From JBBSOW01 sp038259365 (GTDB taxonomy: Bacteria; Actinomycetota; Actinomycetes; Propionibacteriales; Propionibacteriaceae): 10,553 nt of DNA. The notes beneath the pieces are model-generated. The model saw nothing but the letters and a program-made list of their open reading frames with translations. It was not told where the DNA came from and did no database searches. The stretch spans positions 1 to 10,553 of the forward strand of contig JBBSOW010000107.1 in assembly GCA_038259365.1 (NCBI GenBank), in the 5' to 3' direction. Shown piece after piece: positions 1 to 8,519 of this stretch. The stretch's first letter is position 1; every line of letters starts with the position of its first letter. The translations under genes and the position numbers were made by a program.

Positions 1-447
<447 letters not shown>

Positions 448-473
448 ACAAAGATGCTACGCGTCCACTGTGA

Positions 474-498
474 GGTTCCCGAGATACGGTCGGGAATC
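474..498 (+). other. Hairpin in the 23S-5S spacer
   Basis: The spacer between 23S and 5S contains a stem TTCCCGA (476-482) and TCGGGAA (490-496) around a 7-base loop. It extends by a G-T wobble (475/497) and a G-C pair (474/498). No tRNA is visible in the spacer. Such spacer stems commonly take part in rRNA precursor folding and processing; that role is inferred here. Confidence 0.5.
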
Positions 499-517
499 CG
501 AATTACATCTCCATAGA

Positions 518-636
518 GTTACGGTGATCATGGCGAAAGGGAAACACCCGGTCTCATTCCGAACCCGGAAGTTAAGCCTTTCTGCGCCGATGGTACTGCA
601 CGGGGGACCGTGTGGGAGACTAGGACGTCGCCGGAC
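518..636 (+). rRNA. rrf: 5S ribosomal RNA
   Basis: This is a complete 5S rRNA of about 119 bases. It has the conserved core CCGAACCCGGAAGTTAAGCC (561-580) and the loop E/helix IV region GCGCCGATGGTACTGC (586-601). Helix I pairs CGGTGAT near the 5' end with GTCGCCG near the 3' end, with two wobbles. The sequence is of actinobacterial type, which supports the placement of the organism. It follows 23S by about 70 bases and is followed directly by an intrinsic terminator, so it is the last gene of the rRNA operon. The ends are placed by analogy with other actinobacterial 5S genes and may shift by one to three bases. Confidence 0.95.
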
Positions 637-640
637 ATTC

Positions 641-684
641 AAACACCCCTGGTAGAGGCTTTGGCCTCCGCCAGGGGTGTTTTG
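641..684 (+). terminator. Intrinsic terminator of the rRNA operon
   Basis: A perfect 12-bp inverted repeat, AAACACCCCTGG (641-652) with CCAGGGGTGTTT (671-682), encloses a second stem, GAGGC (655-659) with GCCTC (664-668), closed by a TTTG loop. The right arm runs into a short T tract (680-683). The position immediately after 5S and the stem strength fit a Rho-independent terminator ending the rRNA transcript. Confidence 0.93.
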
Positions 685-738
685 TGCTGTCCAGACGACA
701 TGTGCTCGTGTCCCAGGGTGATCCGGCAAGAGCCTAGA

Positions 739-744
739 TAGATT
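739..744 (+). promoter_or_regulatory. Candidate -10 element before the TPR-like gene
   Basis: TAGATT fits the actinobacterial -10 pattern TANNNT and lies between the rRNA terminator and the ATG at 777. No convincing -35 hexamer is seen about 17 bases upstream. Transcription from here would give a leader of about 25 bases carrying the Shine-Dalgarno GAGAGGA (764-770). Confidence 0.35.
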
Positions 745-776
745 AACGACCGACTTGTTTGTCGAGAGGATTGAAC

Positions 777-2189
777 ATGCCAGAACGCAGTGGATCTCCG
801 GGATCCAAGGGCGGCGACCGCAAAGGCGGCGGCCGTCGGGCGCAGCCCAGCGGGGGCTTCGGCCCTCGTGACGCCGGATCTCGCGGACGATCCTTTCGGG
901 GAGGCTCGTTTCAAGGCGATTCGTCCGAGGGCGGCCGCGGACAGGGCGGGGGGCGTCGAGAGGATCGCCAAGACCCGAGCCGAGACGAGGGTCGTCGTGG
1001 CTCCGGTGGTCGCGAAGAGCCGCGCGGCGACGGCCGAGGATTTGCTCGGGGCCGGCTCGCGCGCGGCGCCGACAGGGGAGGCAATCCACCGCGCCCCGAT
1101 CGTGGGGATTCCCGGCGTGAGGACCGTGAGGGTTCCCGGCGTGAGGACCGTGGGGGTTCCCGGCGTGACGACCGTGGGGATTCCCGGCGTGACGACCGTG
1201 GGGATTCCCGGCGTGACGACCGTGGGGATTCCCGGCGTGACGACCGTGGGGATTCCCGGCGTGACGACCGCGCCGGGAGTGATCGTGGCCCGCGCCGGGA
1301 CGATCGCAGCGCCGATAACACGGGCCGGCGCGGCTACCGGGGTGACCGGGATCGCGGGGACCGCCGCGATAGCCGCGATAGCCGCGGCGGCGACGACCGG
1401 TACGGGCGGGGTTCGGGAGGCGCAGATCGGGTTGAACGCGAACCTTCTCGCCCGGGCCTGGAGAGGCGCGCCGACGAACCCCAGTTGGCGGAGGGTCTGG
1501 ATCTGCGGTCCCTGCCGTTCCCGATCCGGGCCGAGCTTCGCGGGCTGACGGCCACCATGGCCGAAACTGTGGGGGGACACCTCCTCATGGCCGGCCAGCT
1601 GATGGAGCAGGACCCTGAGCTGGCCTACCGGCACGCGGACGCGGCGAAGCGTCGCGCGGCCCGGTTGCCGGTGGTCCGGGAGGCCCTGGCCGAGACCTCG
1701 TACGCCGCGGGTCACTTCGAGGTCGCGCTGAACGAGATGCGCGCCTTGCGACGGATGACCGGTTCACACGAATATCTCGCGGCGATGGCCGACTGCGAGC
1801 GCGCCTTGGGTAAGCCGCAGAACGCGCTGAAGCTCGCCAAGGAGGCGTCGGGTCTCCGGATCGACGCCCAGCAGCGGGTGGAACTGGCCATGGTCGAGGC
1901 CGGGGCGCGCGATGACCTCGGCCAAGACGCCGAGGCCCGGCGATTGCTCAAGCGCGCCATCGAGGATCTCGGGCCCATAGCGGGCAAGGAGTCGCTGGCT
2001 CGATTGCAGTTCGCCTACGGGGATCTGCTGACCAGCCACGATGATCGCGGTGGCGTCGATTGGATCATGCGGGCCATCACGTTGGATCCGGCGCTCGACC
2101 CCGGCGGCGACGGCAGCGACGACTTCGAGGTCGATCTCGATGTCGTCGATGAGCAGGACGTGGATCCGGCCGGGGACCAAGCGCGGTGA
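777..2189 (+). CDS. TPR-like protein with long Arg/Gly/Asp-rich disordered N-terminus
   Basis: This is a 470-residue protein of unknown function. I chose ATG 777 because GAGAGGA (764-770) sits six bases upstream; in-frame TTG codons at 759 and 771 are less likely. Residues 1 to about 240 are low complexity, dominated by Arg, Gly, Asp and Ser, with RGG/RGR-like motifs and seven 8-residue repeats of the type DSRRDDRG (residues 111-166). Residues about 241-440 look globular, helical and Ala/Leu-rich like TPR repeats, and resemble the M. tuberculosis Rv1691 type that also precedes the HAD phosphatase. The last 28 or so residues are strongly acidic. There is no signal peptide or membrane segment. 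Arg/Gly-rich tails in other proteins often bind RNA, so an RNA- or ribosome-related role is possible but only inferred. Its stop overlaps the next start by 4 bp. Confidence 0.88.
   Translation: MPERSGSPGSKGGDRKGGGRRAQPSGGFGPRDAGSRGRSFRGGSFQGDSSEGGRGQGGGRREDRQDPSRDEGRRGSGGREEPRGDGRGFARGRLARGADRGGNPPRPDRGDSRREDREGSRREDRGGSRRDDRGDSRRDDRGDSRRDDRGDSRRDDRGDSRRDDRAGSDRGPRRDDRSADNTGRRGYRGDRDRGDRRDSRDSRGGDDRYGRGSGGADRVEREPSRPGLERRADEPQLAEGLDLRSLPFPIRAELRGLTATMAETVGGHLLMAGQLMEQDPELAYRHADAAKRRAARLPVVREALAETSYAAGHFEVALNEMRALRRMTGSHEYLAAMADCERALGKPQNALKLAKEASGLRIDAQQRVELAMVEAGARDDLGQDAEARRLLKRAIEDLGPIAGKESLARLQFAYGDLLTSHDDRGGVDWIMRAITLDPALDPGGDGSDDFEVDLDVVDEQDVDPAGDQAR
1107..1274 (+). repeat. 24-bp in-frame tandem repeat, seven units
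   Basis: Seven head-to-tail 24-bp units start at 1107, 1131, 1155, 1179, 1203, 1227 and 1251. The consensus starts GATTCCCGGCGTGACG and ends ACCGTGGG, and encodes DSRRDDRG. Units 4, 5 and 6 are identical at the nucleotide level. Unit 3 differs from them by one base, unit 2 by two, unit 1 has GAG for GAC plus a changed last codon, and unit 7 differs at its 3' end. Identity of the central copies, synonymous positions included, points to recent slippage or unequal recombination. There are no spacers, so it is not a CRISPR array. Because the unit length is a multiple of three and has no stop in several frames, it also holds open the overlapping frames on both strands. Confidence 0.95.
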
Positions 2190-3193
2190 GCCGAGTGTTG
2201 GCCGAGGCCTACGAGGCGGCCTTCTTCGATCTCGACGGCGTGGTCTACCTGGGACCCGAGCCCGTGGAGGGCGCTGCGGAGGGGATTCACGCCCTTCGCC
2301 AGCGCGGCCTGGGCGTCGCCTTCGTCACCAACAACGCTTCGCGGACCCCGCGAGCGGTCGCCGATCAGCTCAACGGCCTCGGCATCGAGGCCGAGCCCGA
2401 CGACGTGGTCACGGCCGCGCAGGCCGGGGCGAAGCTGCTGGCGGGCAGGCTCTCACCGGGTGCGCGGGTGCTCATCGTCGGGAGCTCCGCGCTGGCCGAC
2501 GAGATCTCGGCGGTGGGTCTGACCCCGGTCCGCGAGATCGAGCCCACGCCGGACGCGGTCATCCAGGGCCTGGACTCCGACACGACGATAGGCAGCCTGG
2601 GCGAGGCGGGGATCGCTATTCAGCGCGGCGCGCTCTGGCTGGCGACGAACACCGATCCGACCCGTCCCACCGAGCAGGGGCTGGTGCCCGGCAACGGGGC
2701 CGGCGTAGCGATGGTGCGGACCGCTGTCGACGTCGACCCGCTCGTGGCTGGCAAGCCCGCAGCCCCGCTGATCCAGGAGACGATCCGTCGGCTCGGCTCG
2801 TCCCGGGCCATCTTTGTGGGGGACCGCACCGACACCGACATCGCCGGTGGCGCCGCCGCGGGCCTGGACACCATGCTCGTGTTCACTGGCGCCCACGGCA
2901 AGGCCGATCTCCTGGCGGCCGTGGGCCCCCAGAGGCCGACCCATATCGGGGCGGATCTGCGGGCCCTCGATGAGCCGGCCGCGGAGGTGCAGACAGCCGG
3001 TGATCGAGTCCGCTGCGGGGCGGCCAGCGCGTGGACCGATGACGGCGTGGCGTGCGTCCAAGGCGCCGGTGACACGGTCGCCGACCAACTCGACGCGCTG
3101 CGGGCCCTCGCCGCTCTCGTGTGGGGCGTCGTCGACGAGCATGGCGAGATCGACTATGCCGAGGCGCTCGAGGCGCTGCCGCTACTATCCTGA
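2186..3193 (+). CDS. HAD-family phosphatase, NagD / glycerol-3-phosphate phosphatase type
   Basis: A cytosolic 335-residue haloacid dehalogenase-superfamily phosphatase. Motif I is FFDLDGVVY, with the nucleophile Asp15 and Asp17. Motif II is FVTNNASRT, with Thr48. The motif III lysine is Lys190 in VAGKP. Motif IV is FVGDRTDTDIAGG, with Asp213 and Asp218 for magnesium. A C2-type cap lies between motifs II and III and includes WLATNTDPTRP. After about residue 250 there is an 85-residue C-terminal extension. The M. tuberculosis counterpart in this gene order, Rv1692, has been reported to dephosphorylate glycerol 3-phosphate in lipid recycling; the same substrate is inferred here from synteny. 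The GTG start overlaps the preceding TGA (GTGA), which suggests translational coupling; GGGGA at 2172-2176 may serve as a weak ribosome binding site. Confidence 0.9.
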   Translation: MSRVLAEAYEAAFFDLDGVVYLGPEPVEGAAEGIHALRQRGLGVAFVTNNASRTPRAVADQLNGLGIEAEPDDVVTAAQAGAKLLAGRLSPGARVLIVGSSALADEISAVGLTPVREIEPTPDAVIQGLDSDTTIGSLGEAGIAIQRGALWLATNTDPTRPTEQGLVPGNGAGVAMVRTAVDVDPLVAGKPAAPLIQETIRRLGSSRAIFVGDRTDTDIAGGAAAGLDTMLVFTGAHGKADLLAAVGPQRPTHIGADLRALDEPAAEVQTAGDRVRCGAASAWTDDGVACVQGAGDTVADQLDALRALAALVWGVVDEHGEIDYAEALEALPLLS

Positions 3194-3209
3194 GACGGCG
3201 CCGGAACCG

Positions 3210-3228
3210 GCAGGCGCCCAACGCCTGC
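3210..3228 (+). promoter_or_regulatory. Hairpin abutting the Shine-Dalgarno of the small gene
   Basis: A perfect 7-bp stem, GCAGGCG (3210-3216) with CGCCTGC (3222-3228), closes a 5-base loop. It ends one base before the Shine-Dalgarno AGGAGGGG (3230-3237). There is no T tract, so it is not a typical terminator. It may be an mRNA processing or stability element, or may influence translation of the downstream small gene; the function is inferred only from position. Confidence 0.45.
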
Positions 3229-3242
3229 GAGGAGGGGAAGAC

Positions 3243-3479
3243 ATGAGCGGCAATGACGATGATGCGGGAGCCTCGGTTCACCGCGAGCCGCCAACCACTG
3301 GCCACGCCGATCTCGATGCGGCGCTGCGGTCCGTCGCCGAGCGCGAGGGGCGCACCCTGGCCGAACAACTCCAGGCGTTGACCGCGGCTCATGAACGGGT
3401 CAACGCGGCGTTGGCGCCCACGAGGGCGCAGCCCTCGACGCCGAGCCAGCCAACCGGCCCGGACCGAGTTCACCAGTAG
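3243..3479 (+). CDS. Small conserved actinobacterial protein (Rv1693-like)
   Basis: A 78-residue hydrophilic protein of unknown function. ATG 3243 is preceded by the strongest Shine-Dalgarno in the window, AGGAGGGG at 3230-3237, which fixes the start. The middle, residues about 19-58, carries the pattern TGHADLDAALRSVAE, then LAEQLQALTAAHERVNAAL, predicted to be two short amphipathic helices. The N-terminus is acidic and the C-terminus rich in Pro, Thr and Gln. There is no signal peptide or membrane segment. A small gene of this size and pattern sits after the HAD phosphatase in many actinobacteria (Rv1693 in M. tuberculosis), where it is normally followed by tlyA; here NAD kinase follows after nine bases. 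I cannot assign a function. Confidence 0.78.
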   Translation: MSGNDDDAGASVHREPPTTGHADLDAALRSVAEREGRTLAEQLQALTAAHERVNAALAPTRAQPSTPSQPTGPDRVHQ

Positions 3480-3482
3480 GGT
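3477..3482 (+). promoter_or_regulatory. Candidate leaderless -10 element for NAD kinase
   Basis: TAGGGT fits TANNNT and includes the TAG stop of the small gene. Exactly six bases separate it from GTG 3489, so transcription would start at or next to the start codon. No -35 hexamer is evident. The lack of a good Shine-Dalgarno before GTG 3489 fits leaderless translation, which is common in actinobacteria. This is inferred from pattern and spacing only. Confidence 0.4.
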
Positions 3483-3488
3483 TATCCC

Positions 3489-4472
3489 GTGACCGCTGTG
3501 AACGAACCGCCCATCGAGGCAACCGCCGAACCCAGGCGGGTGGCGGTGCTGACCCATGTCGGCCGCCCGGAGGCGATCGCGGCGGCCAGGTCGTTCATCG
3601 CCAAGCTCAACGAGCACGGCATCGGCTGCCTCCTGCCGCGCATCGAGCTCGACGCTCTGCTGGAGGCCGGTGCCCCGGAATCGGTGGATGAGTTGGTCCT
3701 CGACGGGGGTAACCAGGGTTGCGAGCTCGTGGCCGTCTTCGGCGGCGACGGGTCCATCCTGCGTGGTGCCGAGTGGGCCGTCACCGCGGACATCGCCGTG
3801 CTCGGCATCAACCTCGGCCACGTCGGCTTCCTCGCCGAGGCGGAGTCCACCGAGATCGAGGAAACCGTCCGCCAGGTGGTGGAGCGCAACTTCACCGTCG
3901 AGAAGCGCCTCGTCGTCGCCGTCGACGTCTACGACCCCGACCGGCCAGGTGGGCCCGTCTGGTCCTCGTTCGCCGTCAACGAGGTGTCCATCGAGAAGGC
4001 CGTCCGCGAACGCATGCTCGAGGTCATCATCGAGATCGACGGCCGCCCGCTTTCGCGGTGGGGTTGTGACGGTGTCTTGGTCTCCACCCCCAGCGGATCG
4101 ACGGCCTACGCCTTCTCCGCCGGCGGCCCCGTGATGTGGCCGCAGCTGGAAGCCTTCCTCCTCGTGCCGCTGAGCGCCCACGCGCTGTTCGCCCGGCCCC
4201 TCGTGTTGGCCCCCGACTCCAGCGTCCAGATCGACCTGCTACCCGGGCCAGGCGTCCACGGTGTCGTGTGGTGCGACGGGCGCCGCACGGTGAACCTCAC
4301 CGGCGCGATGCAGGTCGTGATGACCCGCAGCCCGCATCGGCTGCAGCTGGCCCGGCTCTCTGAATCCACCTTCACCGACCGTCTTGTCCGCAAGTTCGGG
4401 CTGCAGGTGGAGGGCTGGCGCGGCAGCGGTGCCCGCCGGTTGACGGGCCAGGCAGAGCAGCCGCCCGCATGA
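3489..4472 (+). CDS. nadK: NAD kinase
   Basis: This enzyme phosphorylates the 2'-hydroxyl of the adenosine ribose of NAD to make NADP, using ATP or polyphosphate in actinobacteria, in the cytosol. The 327-residue protein shows the family motif GGDGS (85-89; Asp87 is catalytic), the NAD-binding NE motif at 164-165 in AVNEVSIEK, the glycine-rich GSTAYAFSAGGP (203-214), and a C-terminal block FTDRLVRKFGL (295-305) followed by GWRG, close to the M. tuberculosis Rv1695 enzyme. The first 16 or so residues are a variable lead. GTG 3489 gives a 9-base gap to the upstream gene; an in-frame GTG at 3498 is an alternative. The 3' end overlaps recN by 4 bp (ATGA). The tlyA gene that usually precedes nadK in actinobacteria is absent. 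Confidence 0.97.
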   Translation: MTAVNEPPIEATAEPRRVAVLTHVGRPEAIAAARSFIAKLNEHGIGCLLPRIELDALLEAGAPESVDELVLDGGNQGCELVAVFGGDGSILRGAEWAVTADIAVLGINLGHVGFLAEAESTEIEETVRQVVERNFTVEKRLVVAVDVYDPDRPGGPVWSSFAVNEVSIEKAVRERMLEVIIEIDGRPLSRWGCDGVLVSTPSGSTAYAFSAGGPVMWPQLEAFLLVPLSAHALFARPLVLAPDSSVQIDLLPGPGVHGVVWCDGRRTVNLTGAMQVVMTRSPHRLQLARLSESTFTDRLVRKFGLQVEGWRGSGARRLTGQAEQPPA

Positions 4473-6163
4473 TCACCGAGCTCGAGATCGCCGGACTCGG
4501 CGTCATCGACCGTTCCTCGGTCGAGTTCGGCTCCGGGTTCACGGTCTTCACCGGCGAAACCGGAGCGGGCAAAACCATGATCATCTCCGGGCTCGGCCTG
4601 TTGTTGGGCGCGCGAGCCGATCCGCAGCTGATCCGCATCGGTGCCGATCAGGCCACGGTGACGGGGCGCTTCGCCGCGCTGTCTCAGACGATTACCGACG
4701 CCGTCGACGAGGCGGGCGGGGATCTGGACGATGGCGAGCTGATCGTCTCCCGGCGGTTGGCCGGCAAGCGCTCCCGGGCCTGGCTGGGCGGGGCTCAGGT
4801 GCCGGCCTCGGCCACGGCCGCTCTCGCCGAGGAACTCATCACCATCCACGGGCAATCCGGTCAGATCCGCTTGGCCCGGCCCGAATACCAGCGGGGCCTG
4901 TTGGATCGGGCCGGGGGAGCCGAGCTGGCCGCCGCACTGGCCAGCTACCGCAGCGCGTGGACCGAGCACAAGCGGTTGCGCCAGGAGCTGGATTCGCTGG
5001 TCCGACGCGCCGAGGAACGCGAGCGCGAACGGGAGCTGTTGGTCTTCGGGTTGTCCGAGATCGAGGCGCTGCAGCCTCAACCCGGTGAGGATCGAGAGCT
5101 GACCGCGGAATCGGACCGGTTGCAATCGGTCGACGATCTGCAGCTGTGCGCGAACCAGGCCCTTGGCGCCCTCGCGGGGGACGGCGGCACCGAGGGGCTG
5201 GACGCCCAGCAGCTGTTGGGCGTCGCCGCCAAGGCTCTGCAAGTCCTCGTCGAGACGGACTCCAGCGCCGCCTCGCTGCTGAGTCAACTCACCGAGGCCG
5301 CCACGCTGGTAGCCGACGTCTCCGCGGAGGTGTCGGCCTACCTGAGCGCGCTCGAGGCCGACCCAGCCCGGCTGGAGTGGATCATGAACCGGCGCGCGGA
5401 GTTGACCAAGCTCACCCGCCGGTACGGCGAGGACGTCGACGCGGTGCTGGCGTGGAGCGAGCGGGCCCAAGAGCGGGTGCTCTGCCTGGACGGCAGCGAC
5501 GCGCGCATCGCCGAGCTGGGCGAGGTCGTCGCGACGGCGCAGAGCCGAGTCGTGGAGGACGGCGACAAGCTGTCGGGGCTGCGGGCCCGGGCCGCGGCCC
5601 GGCTGGGCGCGGCGGTGGGGGCCGAATTGGCCGCCCTCGCCATGCCCCAGGCGACGTGTGAGTTTCGGCTTTCCGCCCTCGACGCGCCCGGGCCCGACGG
5701 CCTCGACGCCGTGCTGTTGTGTTTCAGCGCCAACCCCGGCAGCGTGCCGGGCCCGCTGGCCAAGGTGGCCTCGGGTGGCGAGCTCTCCCGCGTGCGGCTG
5801 GCGTTGGAGGTGGTGCTGGCCGATTCCTCGACGAGCACCAGCTTCGTCTTCGACGAGGTCGACGCCGGCGTGGGGGGACAGGTGGCGGTGGAGATCGGTC
5901 GGCGCCTCGCGCGGTTGGCCGAACGCACCCAGGTTATCGTCGTGACCCACCTGGCCCAGGTGGCCGCCTTCGCCGATCGGCACTACGTCGTCGCCAAGTC
6001 CGACGACGGGCGCATCACCACGTCCGGGGTCGCCGAGGTGAGCGATACCGCGCGGCGCAGCGAGCTGGCCCGGATGATGGCGGGGCTGTCGGATTCGGAA
6101 ACGGCGTTGGCCCACGCCGAGGAACTGTTGGGCCTGGTCGGCGCTCCCGAGACCTCGACGTAG
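4469..6163 (+). CDS. recN: DNA repair ATPase RecN
   Basis: RecN is an SMC-like ABC ATPase acting early in double-strand break repair, holding broken DNA ends together on the nucleoid. The 564-residue length is normal. The Walker A motif is GETGAGKT (29-36). A central coiled-coil region includes the charged run RRAEERERERELL. The ABC signature is SGGELSR (435-441), Walker B is FVFDEVDAGVGG (459-470) with catalytic Glu463, and the H-loop is VTHLAQV with His494. The ATG at 4469 overlaps the nadK stop as ATGA, so translation is probably coupled. The nadK-recN pairing is widespread in actinobacteria. In M. tuberculosis two further genes (Rv1697, Rv1698) separate recN from pyrG; they are not present here. 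Confidence 0.98.
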   Translation: MITELEIAGLGVIDRSSVEFGSGFTVFTGETGAGKTMIISGLGLLLGARADPQLIRIGADQATVTGRFAALSQTITDAVDEAGGDLDDGELIVSRRLAGKRSRAWLGGAQVPASATAALAEELITIHGQSGQIRLARPEYQRGLLDRAGGAELAAALASYRSAWTEHKRLRQELDSLVRRAEERERERELLVFGLSEIEALQPQPGEDRELTAESDRLQSVDDLQLCANQALGALAGDGGTEGLDAQQLLGVAAKALQVLVETDSSAASLLSQLTEAATLVADVSAEVSAYLSALEADPARLEWIMNRRAELTKLTRRYGEDVDAVLAWSERAQERVLCLDGSDARIAELGEVVATAQSRVVEDGDKLSGLRARAAARLGAAVGAELAALAMPQATCEFRLSALDAPGPDGLDAVLLCFSANPGSVPGPLAKVASGGELSRVRLALEVVLADSSTSTSFVFDEVDAGVGGQVAVEIGRRLARLAERTQVIVVTHLAQVAAFADRHYVVAKSDDGRITTSGVAEVSDTARRSELARMMAGLSDSETALAHAEELLGLVGAPETST

Positions 6164-6196
6164 CCGCCCGGTTCGTCGATCCGACCGCGCATCCAT

Positions 6197-6202
6197 TAGG
6201 CT
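6197..6202 (+). promoter_or_regulatory. Candidate -10 element before pyrG
   Basis: TAGGCT fits TANNNT and lies in the 47-base recN-pyrG gap, eight bases before GTG 6211. A transcript would start within about two bases of the start codon, so pyrG could be translated leaderless. No clear Shine-Dalgarno is present upstream of the GTG, and no -35 hexamer stands out. Confidence 0.42.
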
Positions 6203-6210
6203 CAAAGCCC

Positions 6211-7895
<1,685 letters not shown>

Positions 7896-7899
<4 letters not shown>

Positions 7900-8519
7900 A
7901 CGGCCCGGCCAGGCCGGGATCCCAAGGGGCCACCGACCTCGCGTGTTCGTGGCCGGTCACCGATTCGCAGACGCTGGCCGACGGTCCCGTCTTCACCACG
8001 GTGCGGGAGACGGTCACCACCCCCAGCGGTGAGTCGATGACCCGTGACTACATCAAACATAAAGGCAGCGTGGTGATCCTCGCGGCGGACGCCGAGGACC
8101 GGCTCGTGCTCATCGAGCAGTACCGCCACCCGGTGCGACACCGCGTCGTCGAAGCCCCGGCGGGCCTGTTGGACCAGGCGGGCGAACCGCCGCTGCTGGC
8201 CGCCCAGCGGGAGCTGGCCGAGGAGGTTGGCCTGACGGCGGAAAATTGGAGCCTGCTCGTAGAGCTGTTCGCCTCCCCGGGATGCAGCGACGAGTGCACC
8301 GTCGTCTACCTCGCCACCGGCCTGTCGCCGACGGCCGCGCCCGAGGGTTTCGTGGCCGCCGACGAGGAGGCCGACATGGTCATCCTCGAGGTTTCCCTCG
8401 ACGAGGTGGTGGCCCAGATCCTGGCCGGCCGGCTGCACAATCCCGGCCTGGTGGCCGGCGCCCTGGCTCTGCACGCCCGACGCGCCGGCGAGGCTGGGCG
8501 CGACCAGGCGTCAGCGTGA
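7896..8519 (+). CDS. Nudix hydrolase, probable ADP-ribose pyrophosphatase
   Basis: A 207-residue cytosolic Nudix enzyme, probably cleaving ADP-ribose to AMP and ribose 5-phosphate. The Nudix box spans 90-112 and reads GLLDQAGE, seven residues, then RELAEEVGL. It has one residue more between the first Gly and Glu than the standard Gx5E spacing, as I recall for M. tuberculosis ADP-ribose pyrophosphatase Rv1700, which occupies the same place after pyrG. RELAEEVG supplies the metal-binding glutamates. Other family features are IEQYRHPVRHRVVEAPAG ahead of the box and the SPGCSDE loop (127-133) after it. The GTG start overlaps the pyrG stop as GTGA with no Shine-Dalgarno, and the stop overlaps xerD in the same way, so pyrG, this gene and xerD probably form one translationally coupled unit. 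The exact substrate is inferred. Confidence 0.9.

Noticed and set aside
1107..1274. Possible CRISPR array
   Set aside because: The repeats are directly adjacent with no unique spacers, lie within a coding frame in multiples of three, and no cas genes are present.
457..1715. Long minus-strand open frames opposite the 5S gene and the TPR-like gene
   Set aside because: They cross the 5S gene, terminator and 24-bp repeat, match no family I recognise, and arise from GC-rich codon bias and the stop-free repeat unit.
2883..4181. 432-codon minus-strand frame opposite the HAD and nadK genes
   Set aside because: It spans three real sense genes and a gene junction and shows no family motif, as expected of a shadow.
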